A stretch of DNA of 64,000 nucleotides, from positions 11,487,411 to 11,551,410 of the forward strand of contig CM038467.1 of the NCBI GenBank assembly GCA_021464415.1. The letters are read 5' to 3'. How positions within the stretch are numbered: position 1 is the stretch's first letter; each line of letters begins with the position of its first letter. Shown one piece after another: positions 11,648 to 22,867 of this stretch. The notes beneath the pieces are model-generated. The model saw only the letters and a list, made by a program, of their open reading frames with translations, searched no databases and was not told where the DNA came from. This stretch comes from Lonicera japonica (lineage: Eukaryota > Streptophyta > Magnoliopsida > Dipsacales > Caprifoliaceae). The position numbers and the translations under genes are program-made.

Positions 11648-12383
11648 CACAGAATCTTACAGCAATTTTCTCTAATATTTTGACAAGAAGTTTTAAATAT
11701 TTTTTTTTGTTTAATTCAAAACTCCTCGTTTACCTCTTATTTATTGTTTTTCATGAATAAAGTTTATGTAGAATTTAATTTCTTTCACGTAAACTAAAAT
11801 ACACTCCGGAGAATATTAGACATATTTAGTTTTTAATTTGTCATAACCCTTTTTAAACACAAACACTCGATCATCTAATCATTTATAAAGTATGAGGTAG
11901 AAGTGTGATTTATAAATAGGTTGTTACTTTGAAGAAGAGGAGAGTATTTTGAAAATAAACTTTTAAAAAGCAATAGCTTAGAATTGATCTGTGCTTTACA
12001 TAATATCATATATCGTTGAGAATGGATTGCAACAAAGTGACCCAATAGCATATATATATACGGAAATTTTCAGGCGCGGACCAGTCTATTCGGACCGATC
12101 CTTTTTATGACGGTTTTGCGTCATAAAAAACACTCTTCCAATGTTTTTACGACGGAAAACCGTTGTAAAAGAAACGGACTCTCTATATATATAGATAAAT
12201 AAAACATTACACTGCCATCTTAAATTGAAACGAAAAAATAAGTTAATGATGCTCTCAAACCTAGTGAATTAATAATGTTAGGTTGCTATGCACAATTTTG
12301 TCCACTTTATCAGTTCAACAAAATACTCCCCCTAATCTCCTAATCTTTACAAGACAAAAAAGGAAATGCCGTATCCATTATCC
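11648..12383. other. Intergenic region downstream of the receptor kinase
   Basis: No gene. It covers the 3' flank of the minus-strand kinase gene; its transcript end probably falls in 12.2-12.38 kb, but I could not fix a poly(A) signal. It contains the double inverted repeat at 12102-12171. Confidence 0.5.
12102..12171. repeat. Compound inverted repeat
   Basis: The left arm, TTTTATGACGGTTTTGCGTC plus ATAAAAAACA, is matched by the reverse complement of the right arm (12142-12171) with few mismatches. Each arm is itself a small palindrome around GACGGTTTTGCGTC. The loop is only about 9 bp. It probably marks a MITE remnant. Confidence 0.6.
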
Positions 12384-15300
12384 TTATTGATACCTAGACG
12401 GATAAGAACTTGAGGAAGACAAATACGCAATTGAGCAATTAGATGATCCTTGAAGGAGCAACAACTGAGCCGGGGTCACAGACGAAGATGAGTATGACAC
12501 ATTAGGATCTTTTAAAGATTTAGTTGTCTTGTGTGCCTCACCTCCTGCTGGAACCTCTTGTCTAATTTCTCGTAGTAATGCGACGACATCTTTCATTGTT
12601 GGACGATCTTCAACTCTATTGCTAGTGCAAAGGAGTGCGATTCCAAGGGCCTGGAGCATTTCTTGAATTTGTGATTCAGGATTGCCTTGGAGTTTCACAT
12701 CAACAATTCTAATTGGGTCTTGTTTGTTCTTTAAGTGATCCCGAACCCACTGAATAACATGTTGGCCGTCGGGGAAGGAAGGATCCACTGGCATTTTTCT
12801 TGTTATGATTTCTAACAGAACTACACCGTAACTGTAAACATCGCTCTTCTCAGTGATTTTTAGCATGCAAGCATATTCTGCAAGAATCAGTTGATTTGAT
12901 GGTTTAAATTGTACTCTAAAAAAAAGTGAATCGGAAGTTAAAAGAAAAAAAAGAAGGTATATGGGTAGAAACAGTGTATATTGTCACAATAATTAACAAA
13001 TTTTCATCTTTCTATGATAGATATTTAGAGTTATCATATTTGAAATAAACTAGGTAATTTGATGGTAAAGAAAAAATAAAACTAAATAGGTAAAAAGAAG
13101 AATTACCTGGAGCAATGTAGCCGTAAGAGCCAGCAAATTGAGGATTCACTGAAAACGAATCATTTCCGTCCTCAACCAATCTGGCAAGTCCAAAATCTGC
13201 CAAACATGGCTCGTAACAATCCCCTAATAGTATGTTGTGCGCCTTCACATCCCTATGCAAGATAGCTGGCACGCAGTCGTGGTGCAAATACGCCAAGCCT
13301 TCAGCAACACCCAATGCTATCTTGAACCGAGTCTCCCACTCTATTAATCCTCCGCATTCTTCATGTAACAATGCACCAAGCGAACCATTTGACAAATAAT
13401 CATACAATAACAATTTTGTTTTCCCATTTGCTGCGCAACCCAACAGTTTAATAATATTCCGGTGTCGTATACGTGCCAGTGTGGCAATCTCCGACGAGAA
13501 GGCCGACGCTGAGTACTTTTCTGATGATCGGAATCTCTTGACTGCAACCGCTAACCCGGTGGAGGCATTCGCCCGGTATACTATTCCAGACCGGCCTCGT
13601 CCGATAACGTTGGCAGTTGTCAAGGACTTTGCCACGTCAGCAATTGACAAGTCGAGCTTTTGGTACAGCGTGACCTCCCAAGGGGGGCCCAGTTCCACGT
13701 CATCGTTCCCATCCGCGTGGCACTCACCTGCCCCACGGTTCCTCATCTTACCTCCGAGTATGATGTAGAGTGCCGCCATTAGCAGGGCACACGCGGCGCA
13801 CAGTAACACCACCATTGCCACCCACGCTGCGGCCCTGCCGTGTTTAGATATGCCGCCTCTGTCAGAGGCACACCTGTTGCCGGAAAAGCACAATGCTTCG
13901 TTTCCGGCGAGGACGCTGAGGGGTAGCTTTGCGAAGAACGATGTGTCCGGCACGTGACCGGAGAAGTTGTTGTGCGAGATATTGAGGACCACGAGATTTT
14001 GGAGATCCGCAAGGTACTGAAGGTCACCGGAGAGTTGATTATGAGATAGATCTAAAACTCCTAGCTTATCCATCGCCGCGAATTCTGCAGGTATCTCGCC
14101 GAAAAGTTTGTTCCAGCTTAGATTTAGGGCGATCTCCAGTGCCGGAATCTTTCCAATACTCGCCGGAATCTTACCTGAGAGCTCGTTACGGCTGAGGTCA
14201 AGTAACTGAAGTTTTGAACAAGAACTGATTTTAGATGGAATCGAACCAGAGAATCGGTTATTGCTTAGAACAAGTTTGGTGAGCAAACTGAGCGATCCGA
14301 GATTCGGACTCAATGTACCTTCAATCAGGTTCTCGGAGACGTCAACGAACTGAAGCGAAACGAGCTGATTTAAATTTGCCGGCAAGTTTCCGGCAATGGA
14401 ATTCGAATGTAAGTCCAGAAACGAGAGATTCCGGCAACCGGAGATCTCCAATGGTAGAACTCCTTTTAGCCGGTTCGATCCGAGATCTAGGAAGTTTAAA
14501 TTCTTCAAATTGCGAATCTGCGGGGGAATGGATCCGGTGAGCTTGTTATTGTTGGCTCTGAACCTGATCAGGGAAGAGCAATTCCCGATCTCCGGCGGTA
14601 TCGAACCGGACAAATTGTTTGACATCACCAACAACTTGTTCAGCATCAGCAAATTGAAAATACCTCTCGGAATTGGCCCCGTCAACGCATTTTGAGACAG
14701 ATCAATTGCTTCAAGATTGCGGCACGAGGATAATGAAACAGGTATGTCCCCTTCGAGGCGATTTTGCCACAGGAATAATAGTGCGAGGTTCACAAGGTTC
14801 CCTAATTCTGAAGGTATAGTACCACTGATTTGATTGTTATCGAGCTCGATGTGAGTCATGCTTAGACAGTTCCCAATCTGGCTAGGGATTTGACCGGAGA
14901 GTTGATTGACACTTAGCTGTAGCTCTTGTAAGGAAGTCAAATTACCAAACGTCACCGGTATGCTTCCAGTTAATGAATTCATTGATATATCAATGACGAG
15001 TAATTGCTTGCAATCTCCAAGCTCTGGTGGAATAATGCCAACTAAATTGTTCTGCCATAGCAAGAGATTTTTGAGGTTTTTGAGATTCCCTAATTGGCTT
15101 GGAATTGAACCAGCAAGCGAGTTTTCGTACAAAAAAATGCTCCGGAGCTCGGTGCAGTCACCCAGCTCTGGTGGGATTTGGCCAGAGACTAGGGCAGTGT
15201 AGATCGCCAAAGTCTCCAGCTTCTTCAATAGGCCTAGTGTTGAAGGGAGGAACCCAGAGATACTTGTTTCAGCTAAGCCTAACAAGACCAAATTTGTACA

Positions 15301-15927
15301 ATTCCCAATTTCTTGGGGCAGTTGGCCTTGTAGGTTCTTGTTTCCACCAGCTCTTATCACTTCAAGATTTTTTAACTTGCCAATGGTGCTTGGAACTTCA
15401 CCACTTAGCTGATTATCATAGAGAAAAAGCGATACTAAGCTTGTGAGATTCCCAATATCAATGGGTATTGATCCTTCAAGCCTGTTTGAATTGAGGTAGA
15501 GTTCTTCGAGCTTCGGCAAGTGACAAATCTCGCTTGGGATTTCGCCACTCAATGTGTTGTCACTCAAGTCCAGTGAGTGCAATTCTTGAAGATCACCAAT
15601 CTCTTTCGGGATGGAACCAGTCAAGTTCGTTCCCGAAAGAATGAGCTTGTTTAGCTTCAGGAACGAGCTAAAATTAGAGGGAACATTGCCATACAAATCT
15701 ATGTACCTCAAATTAACCTCCACAACTTCATTGTTGAAGTTACAAGAGATGCCAAACCACAAGCAAGGAGTTTCATCGGTGGGATCCCAATTGCTTAAGG
15801 ACTCCAGGGATCCATTTAAGCTTTTCTTCCATGAAAGAAGCAATTCGCCTTGTGTGTTTATGGCGCAAGCGCATGTTAAAAGGGAAAGGGAGAAGAAGAA
15901 GATGGTAGTCCATGGATTAACAGGCAT
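12384..15927 (-). CDS. LRR receptor-like kinase, RGI/RGFR (LRR-XI) type
   Basis: A plasma-membrane receptor kinase of 1104 aa. Exon 1 is 15927-13107 and exon 2 is 12877-12384. The intron (13106-12878, 229 bp) splits the Glu codon of the GYIAPEY motif, and the phase closes exactly. Order of parts: signal peptide (about 1-22), N-terminal LRR cap with paired Cys (about 55-62), more than 20 LRRs, transmembrane segment (about 700-724), kinase domain from about 774. Catalytic residues are present: VAVK Lys about 797, HRD Asp about 893 (an RD kinase), DFG Asp about 911. The motif RAGG (182-185) in the early LRRs is the RxGG signature reported for receptors of RGF/GLV/CLEL root-meristem peptides. The sequence recalls Arabidopsis RGI3/RGI4(SKM2). 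No stop or frameshift was seen. The exact paralogue is not certain, so I give no symbol. Confidence 0.95.
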
Positions 15928-16901
15928 TTAGAAACTATGATACGAAGTCCGATGGAAGGCACAGAAAAGAAGGATATGAGCCTAGGGAGGGAGAACGGGG
16001 GATTAAAAAACAAATTATGCCACTTTGTGGGCTATGTGTTTATGAATACATGTGTATATATAATATAAATTGATAGACCCAAAATCGTAGGATCGAAGAA
16101 CAGCTAGGCCATGATGTTTGGGCAAAAGAGAAAATGGAATTTTAGATGGGTGTTTTGGGATTTGTTTATGTTGGGTGGGTAGAGAGAGATGGCATTTCTT
16201 TTTTTCTCTTCCTTTAATGAGTAATGCTATACTCATAAAAGATGTGCAAAAGACGAGATGTCATTTTATATTGAGCGAAGAGTGACTCTATTCAAGTTTT
16301 TATCTAATTTTGAGGCGACATGGCTAAACATTTTGTGCATATTTCTAGTGAGTAGATAATTTTTCCTTTTTCATTGAAAGGCAGAGATTTGTGAGTGCAA
16401 CTACACCCGTAAATTGAACTTTTATTGATCAATGAACTTCTTACATATTGTAATCTTCTCTAGTTGTGCTTTCATTCAGATTTATTTCATGATCAGTACT
16501 TGAGTTTTGGGATAAAGATATATGGGGTAGTCACAACAGGCAACCCATAGATTTTGACAGTTGAATCTTATTTGGCCATTTATATAATGTATAGTCCAGA
16601 TGATTGTGACTCAACCATGCCTTGAGTGGACTTAAAATGAGTCCACCAGGATATGCACATTTTATATAGACCGACAAATATATGTGAAGAAACTTATAGA
16701 GTAATAATAAGAAAAGCTTGTTGGTGAAATAAAAAATAAATCAGTTACATTAGATGATTCAAATGGTTAAGCACCTAAAGTGTCCTCTTCTGCTAATTTA
16801 GTAATTTAGATGATTCAACTGGCAATCTACCAAGTTTTCACACAAATCAATTATTTTTGCTATCATTCTCCATGCCCAATTTCATACATATATATATATA
16901 T
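15928..16901. other. Upstream region of the receptor kinase and spacer
   Basis: The first 300 bp upstream of the kinase start contain a pyrimidine-rich leader and a TATA-like element. Beyond 16.3 kb I see only AT-rich intergenic sequence. Confidence 0.45.
16053..16060 (-). promoter_or_regulatory. Candidate TATA box of the receptor kinase gene
   Basis: On the minus strand TATATATA lies about 125-130 bp upstream of the start codon, followed by a pyrimidine-rich leader. Spacing is reasonable for a plant 5' leader of about 100 nt. In AT-rich DNA such words are common, so support is modest. Confidence 0.35.
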
Positions 16902-16965
16902 ATCTATAATAAAATGGTGAGATCATTAGCGAGAGAAGGACCAGCAACGATCCTATCCACAATCC

Positions 16966-17292
16966 TATCCTAAAGGAGGACGAGTTGGATGAGTCAATTT
17001 TATTTGAAGATCGAGGAAAAAATGGGGCAATTATGCCATTTGGAAGAAGTTTTTTTACGGAGGGAAAGCTTGCTACGAGTAAGTGGAAAGGAAAGTTCTT
17101 CAATATCTTTGTGTTTTTTACCTTTCTTTTATCCTGAAGGGGGAGGCGGAGGAGTCAATTTTATTTGAAGATCGAGGAAAAAATGGGGCAATTATGCCAT
17201 TCGGAAGAAATCTTTTACGGAGAGAAAGCATCTTACGAGTAAGTGGAGAGGAAAGTTCTTCGGTGTCTTTTTTTTCACCTTTCTTTTTTTTC
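16966..17292 (+). repeat. Tandem duplication, about 161-bp period, two copies
   Basis: Unit 1 is about 16966-17130 and unit 2 about 17131-17292. Both share GAGTCAATTTTATTTGAAGA and the following GGGGCAATTATGCCATT stretch at 161-bp spacing (16991 and 17152), with a moderate number of differences. An open frame of 82 codons (17083-17331) crosses the junction, but I do not recognise it and it looks repeat-derived. The sequence just upstream (A|TCTATAATAAAATGGTGAG at about 16902) resembles Helitron 5' ends. Confidence 0.75.
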
Positions 17293-17432
17293 AAAAAAAA
17301 AGAAGTTTTAAGTCTCTTTTACTTACTATAACAATAATGAAAATTGTTTAATTCCGAATAAGACTCGAAATCAAGACCTCTCTTGAATTCAGGTGAGTAT
17401 TTTACCAACTAAATTAGCCAACTCACTCATGT
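17290..17432 (-). mobile_element. tRNA-derived SINE-like sequence
   Basis: On the minus strand, a box-A-like GGCTAATTTAGTTGGT is followed about 45 bp later by a box-B-like GGTCTTGATTTCGAGTC, the spacing of a tRNA-derived Pol III promoter. The 3' side ends in an A-rich tail (T-runs on the plus strand at 17272-17300). Body length is about 140 bp. I did not find a target duplication. Confidence 0.5.
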
Positions 17433-17561
17433 CTTTGAGTTAATTACTTTTACAAAATTCCAGTTGTTCGAGATTTTAGATGAGATTGGATTTAGATCTA
17501 AATCTTTGAAACATAATTACGGCAGTCGATAAATGACTCTTCTCCAAATTCATTCCATGTA

Positions 17562-17625
17562 TATTTTAATGGGTCATTTGGGTTTTGAGAGATCTTAACT
17601 CAAATGAGCCCATGCATATTTTAAT
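17562..17625 (+). repeat. Duplicated MULE tip with target sequence
   Basis: TATTTTAAT plus GGGTCATTTGGGTTTTGAG occurs at 17562-17589 and again, 55 bp later, at 17617-17644, where the Pack-MULE begins. Between them CTCAAATGAGCCC is a near inverted copy of the tip, so the upstream piece resembles a minimal, almost fully deleted sister insertion at the same site. Confidence 0.65.
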
Positions 17626-18986
17626 GGGTCATTTGGGTTTTGAGTACCACTAATTTATCAAAATTGGACTTTAGGTACCGAAGTTTATGGTAATTGGGTT
17701 TTGGATACTATTTTGCCCCATTCCTTGAGTCAACCAACGTTGTTTGTTAACTTAATTTTTTTTTGACTGAAATAACCTTTATTATCAACACTACCAAACT
17801 CAACCCCATATCTCCATCTTCTCTCTCCACCTTTTTTCCTCCTAAATCTTAAGAGTAAATGGTCCAAGCTTTGGTGAACAGCTCTGACTGGACTAATCAA
17901 TCAATAAGAGGATTGTTCATTGAGCTTTGGTGGAACCGAATTCTTTGGAGAGAGATAATAAAAGGAATCCACATGTATAGTTCGATATTGGAGGGAGAAG
18001 ATGATACTAACGAAGATGATGGTGGTGATGGTGGTGGAGGTAAACGAGAGGAGTCGATGAGATTATTGGTGGTGAGATAGGGCGGTGGTGGGGGTGGAAT
18101 TTGGGTTTGGAGTGTTGAGATAGATAAAGGGGTAATAATGGTGTTCTGTTGGAATTAGGGGAAAGGGGGTGAAATGGCCTGCTAATTAGATCTTCCGGTA
18201 GCCGAAATGTGAGATCTCATTGCCTTGAGGAGGCGGAGAGCACCGGTGGCAACTCCATCGACAGAGTAGTCAGGGATCCCAAACGAAACGACTACGTGTG
18301 ATTGAGCGGTGAGGTTGTAGACCTCGTCGGGGAGACTTGTGTCAAGCCAGCGGCGAAGATAAGAGCTAAGCATCCGTTAGGTCAGCGTAATGAAGCTTAT
18401 TAGAGCTTTTTGAGAGTTGTGTGGATCCGTCTTGGCCTGTGATTCCGGTGAGTAAGGCTACCTTACACTTTGAATCGCCACCGTTAGCGGTGGTGGTGGT
18501 GGTGGTGGAGGATGCCATTGTGGTTGACTTTGTTGGCTAGTCGGTGTGAGGAAAATGGTGCAAAAGAGAGGGGTGATAGCATTACAGTTAGATTTTTTTC
18601 TTTCTTTCTTTCTAAATTAAAGTTATAATATATAATAAAGCTATGAAGAATCGGTAGAATCGTATGCCAATATCATACCCTCTTGATGACTGGGTGGACT
18701 GTGGATTGTGTGTGGGACTATGGGGTGAATTTTGACTACGGTTGCACAGTTATTCGTTAAGTTGCTTTGTACCATTACCTTGAGAATGGGGAGGGCATTG
18801 TTCTTGTTTTGACATAAGATTGAGGGCAATTATGGTAGATCAGATGTTTAAATGGAGTAACCTAACGGTCAACGTAGATTGACTCACGGAATGGGGCAAA
18901 ATGGTATCCAAAACTCAATTATTATAAACTTTAGTACCCAAAGCCTAATTTCAACAATTTAATGGTACCCAAAACCCAAATGACCC
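17626..18986. mobile_element. Pack-MULE (Mutator-like element carrying a host gene fragment)
   Basis: The element is 1361 bp with a perfect 9-bp target duplication TATTTTAAT (17617-17625 and 18987-18995), the length typical of Mutator-like elements. The terminal inverted repeats are long, at least about 120 bp and decaying over about 150 bp. Both begin GGGTCATTTGGGTTTTG and share a GTTTTGGATAC stretch and ATTTTGCCCCATTCC. By eye they are a little over 80% identical. There is no MURA transposase. The interior carries part of a GDP-mannose 4,6-dehydratase gene on the minus strand, plus an unrecognised segment at about 17770-18170. Confidence 0.88.
18185..18518 (-). pseudogene. GDP-mannose 4,6-dehydratase N-terminal fragment captured by the MULE
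   Basis: In plants the intact enzyme starts GDP-L-fucose synthesis. The minus-strand frame starts MASS, then polythreonine, then the Rossmann motif LLTGITGQDGS, about 45 residues missing, [10 protein letters not shown], a frameshift near 18367, LRRWLD, PDEVYNL, then the AQSHVVVSF and IPDYSVD motifs, ending ATGRSN and a stop. These blocks match the order of the GMD (MUR1) family over roughly the first 125 residues; the rest is absent. The deletion, frameshift and early stop make it non-functional as an enzyme. It is bounded on both sides by the MULE repeats, so it is a captured copy and not the native gene. Confidence 0.85.
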
Positions 18987-18995
18987 TATTTTAAT

Positions 18996-19446
18996 TGGTA
19001 CTCACCAATATCATATTATCTCATTTTGTTGAGCATATATTAAATACTGTATTGGAAAAGTACGTTATATATATATATATATATATATCGTGGTGAAAGT
19101 GACAGTAATTCTAGTGGAAAACTTGCAAAAGAGAAAATGTATTACTGATTTTTTTTATAAAATTTCTTTATTTCGTGAGCTGTATCTTGTCATTTGATAA
19201 ATGAAATTCAAATTTTCAATGTTTTTTCTTTTCCCCTCTTAGTCATTGTGATATCAATTTGTACAATAAATCATATGATTATTTAGTATTTTTTGCAGTA
19301 ATGCAGAATTAACCACGAAAATTAACTATCCCTTTTCAAAAAAGTAATGAAAGTGAAGTTTTGAATAATATATTAGAAATAACCATAGATCACGTGATGT
19401 CGCGTGACAACAGGCTATATACATGTTGAGTGTATCATTTGGATTT

Positions 19447-19482
<36 letters not shown>

Positions 19483-19632
19483 CATGGATTGCTTGGCTCG
19501 TGACTGTGGTGTGGATTGACATTATTTTACTCAAATTATCTTATAAATGTGTCTATTGGGAATCTAATCACGAGGAGAGAGGAAGAGAGAGAATGGGCAC
19601 GCTGACGTGGAGTACTTTTAAGTTTTGCCCCC
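18996..19632. other. AT-rich spacer with TA microsatellites
   Basis: No gene. TA repeats lie at about 19067-19089 and 19449-19478. Confidence 0.6.
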
Positions 19633-20045
19633 TATGATGATTATAGTGAATGCTATTTACATTTAAAAGAATATTTAGTAATATTTCACTTTATATTTGT
19701 CAGATAATAAGTATATGTTTGAGGAAAGTGGTTGATCTAGTGGTAGGCAACTTTTGCTCTTGATTTAAGATCAAGGGTTCGATCTATGAGGTGGAATGGG
19801 AGGGTTTTTCTTAAGTGAGTAACATACACTTACTCATTTGTCATTAATAATATACACTTATTCATTTGTCATCGAACTAATAAAATTTCAATACCTTACT
19901 CGCTTGCTATCAAGTGAGTAATATACAATTACTCATTTGTCATTAATAATATACACTTATTCACTTGTTATCGAACTAATAAAATATAAAATAAAATATT
20001 TGGTACTGTGTAAATAGCAGCCACCTTGATCATATATCCCTACTA
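19633..20045. mobile_element. MITE-like element enclosing a SINE-like head and a 98-bp tandem repeat
   Basis: The left end (GTGAATGCTATTTACATTTA, about 19647) and the right end (read from the right, GTGGCTGCTATTTACACAGT) are inverted copies of about 35 bp. Inside, 19816-19887 and 19914-19985 are near-identical at 98-bp spacing (shared TACTCATTTGTCATTAATAA). Boundaries and target duplication are not certain. Confidence 0.5.
19721..19815 (+). mobile_element. SINE-like head with Pol III boxes
   Basis: Box-A-like TGGTTGATCTAGTGGTAGG (19730-19748) and box-B-like GGGTTCGATCT (about 19785) are spaced as in tRNA-derived SINEs. I did not see a clear tail or target duplication, so it may instead be part of the surrounding MITE-like unit. 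Confidence 0.45.
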
Positions 20046-22117
20046 TATATATTCAGCCATGCATGCTGGTTGTAAAAATTAATTTTATCTCATAATATAT
20101 AGATTAAACAAGTGAGTACGTACAGGACATGTATGTATGTGAGATTTTATGGTATATATGCTTATTTTTAGATGACCAATACTACTGGGATGACACAAAT
20201 CAGAGATATAATTTAAGTTAAAATGTTATTTTCTTACAAGTTTGTTATTATTGTTTCTTTTAGATTTCGTTTGATATCAATATAAAAAATAATAATAAAA
20301 ATAATTAACTTTTATGAAAAGTTAAAAAATCAAGTTAAAGCTTGTGGTGAGATATCTTTTTTTTTTCATGAAAAAAATTTCTTTGTGGGTTAACGTAGAA
20401 AAAAAATTAGCTTCTCACACAAATCAATTATGTTTTTAATTTTTTTATAATTTTATGTTATTATCAGACTGAGGCTAAAATATTCAAAAAGAATATTTTA
20501 GTTGATTTTCTAGTGCATATATATAGGCAACGTTATATTAAATTTTACGATAGCAAATGAATTTTATTTTTACTTGTCGGTTAGGATAAAATCTATGAAT
20601 CTAGGTAACATATATGTATATATATAAAAGATGGAAAGAGTGTCTTCCAAACTACCTGGCTAGTAGATATGACGTGATGTTTAGTTGCATCTTATGTGTT
20701 CTTAAGTTCTAGCTAGCTTGTGTACCTCCTTATATTATTGGTAGATTTTAAAAGAAAAAGCTTAAACGACATTCGGTTTCTAATTTCTTTTCCTTTTTTA
20801 ACAAAAGGTTGTTGTGGAAAGAAAAGTAATGTTGTGTGTTATTTATTTCAAATACCTATCAGTCTCAATCACAGCATTTTGGATTTATGTTTGTTATTCC
20901 CCACATGACCTAGCCTGTTTAATTTTGGAAAGAAAAAAATAAAACCAATTTAGAAGATGATCATGATCAATGCATAATAAGAGGTTGAGGGCGGTTAGGA
21001 CATCATTTCGTGGGACATATATTTTCACATTAATTTCTCAATCATTAAATTTTGTACTATTTATTATTTTATCTTCTAATTATTATGGCCACGCGTTCCA
21101 AAATTAGTGCTGATTAAGATGATATTGTGATGCTAGAGTTTTAAGTTGAAATTTGATTTTATTTAAAAATAAAGCAATTCGATTAATTTAATTAACTAAT
21201 TAATTCATATCAAAAAAGAATAATAATAATAATAACGAAGGCCTTGCTTGTTTGGATATATATGGGGTGATCATGCATAGATAGATTGATAGATAGATAC
21301 GCTTGTTATTGAGGAGAAGGGAGAAGGAGGGAAAGAAGAAGCAAGTGGGGAGTGAGATTCAAAAGGGCACTGATTAGCACTCAAAAGGTTCTAATAATGG
21401 CTATTGTTGTAGAGTAACCTCGTGTCGCATCGACAATGTGGCCCATTCTCGAAATTTCATGGGGATGCACGTCTCCAACAACAACAACAACAACAAAAAA
21501 TGGAGATTGAAAATGTATGTACAACTGTACAAGCTGACGATAATTGGTTAAGTTAGGAATGATTTAAATATTTTATTTCTAAATTAAGTTTAAGTTCAAA
21601 TCTTAATATTAACAATTTTTATTTTTATTTTTTTGCAAACAATATGTAGAAATTATTATAAACACTTGCTTGTAACATACATTTTTCCTAAATTGAGGTA
21701 ACCTTCATCCTTTAAACTTCTACTAACTGAAAAAAAGAAGAGGATGATGTTGAAAAAATATTTTTGGAATTTCTAAAGTTTTATCATGAAACTAACTTTC
21801 AGGATTTTCCTTCGAGAAACTATTAGATATTGCATCTTAATAATTTATTATTATTTTCGATAAATTTTAATATAGACGTGTAATTTAAATGTGTTTCAGT
21901 TATGATTTTTGGGATACATTTTGGATTGAAAAATATTTATAGTACAAGTGAGGGGCAGAGGGACCATGGGCCAGGCCCTACTTAGATTTGGAAAAATTTT
22001 ATAGTAGGCATTGTGTTCTCATATTTCTAAAGGGGCCTTTTTGTAAACTTCAGAACTATGAGGTTTTTTCTTTAAAAATTTTAGAACTCTAATGTTAGAC
22101 GGCCTTTTATTACTACA
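20046..22117. other. AT-rich intergenic sequence
   Basis: No gene. It includes the MITE at 20264-20472 and a partial hAT-like tip near 21951 (GAGGGGCAGAGGGACC) without a matching right end. The segment 21340-21480 has somewhat higher GC content but no frame that I recognise. Confidence 0.45.
20264..20472. mobile_element. MITE of the CGTTTGATA family
   Basis: The left tip CGTTTGATATCAATATAAAA (20268) and the right end TTATCAGACTG (20461) are inverted copies, with the subterminal GAAAAGTTAAAAAATCAAGTT matched in reverse by AGCTTCTCACACAAATCAATT. The same arms occur in the cluster at 56.27-56.84 kb. Confidence 0.6.
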
Positions 22118-22635
22118 CTAGGTATTGTCCGTGCCATTCGTCAAAAAAATTTGACAATTAAAAAATAGTGAGATTGAGTAAAAAATACCTAATATTTAAA
22201 CAGCATAAAACTGTATGCGCAAAATATTTAAGTATCAAGCATGCGCGCGGGTTGAGGGGGGGGATTTTGCTAAAATTGATCTCAAGATACCAAAAGATAT
22301 ATTCGACCCGAATGGATTGTGGTGATTTTTAATTGAAAAACTTGAATTTGCATCCGTTTATGATATATTTAAATTCGAACCTGTTTCACCAAAATTCAAG
22401 TCGGATTAATTTGCCATCCCTAATCGTTCACCAAAATATACAAAAATAAATATTTGGAAAAATTAATGTATCCCATTATTATTATAATGACATTATATAT
22501 TTATAAAATTTTAATTATAAACCGATGTTACCATTGGTAGTAACACTGGTTTACAAAAATAATGTGCTTTTATTAAAAAATAAATAAATAAATTTGTAGA
22601 TGATTAAACATATATTAAAATATATATATATATTC

Positions 22636-22825
22636 CAAAACATATATTTAGAAAACTATATCCCAAAAAATACTTGATCCTTAAACAACATACAACCATA
22701 AACATATATTTAGAAAAATGTATACGCAACCTATTTAACTATTAAGCGCCGGCCCGGGGGGGAGGGGGGGTGGAGGAGGAGTTTGCTAAAAAATAATAAT
22801 TTAAATTTGTAAAAGATTAAACATA

Positions 22826-22867
<42 letters not shown>

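Noticed and set aside
13344..15931. Several plus- and minus-strand frames of 60-115 codons inside the receptor kinase
   Set aside because: They are shadows of the LRR/kinase coding sequence in other frames, with no domain of their own.
17859..18080. 73-codon plus-strand frame inside the Pack-MULE
   Set aside because: No recognisable domain. Its Asp/Gly-rich part comes from a GATGGTGGT repeat, so I treat it as non-coding filler or unknown captured sequence.
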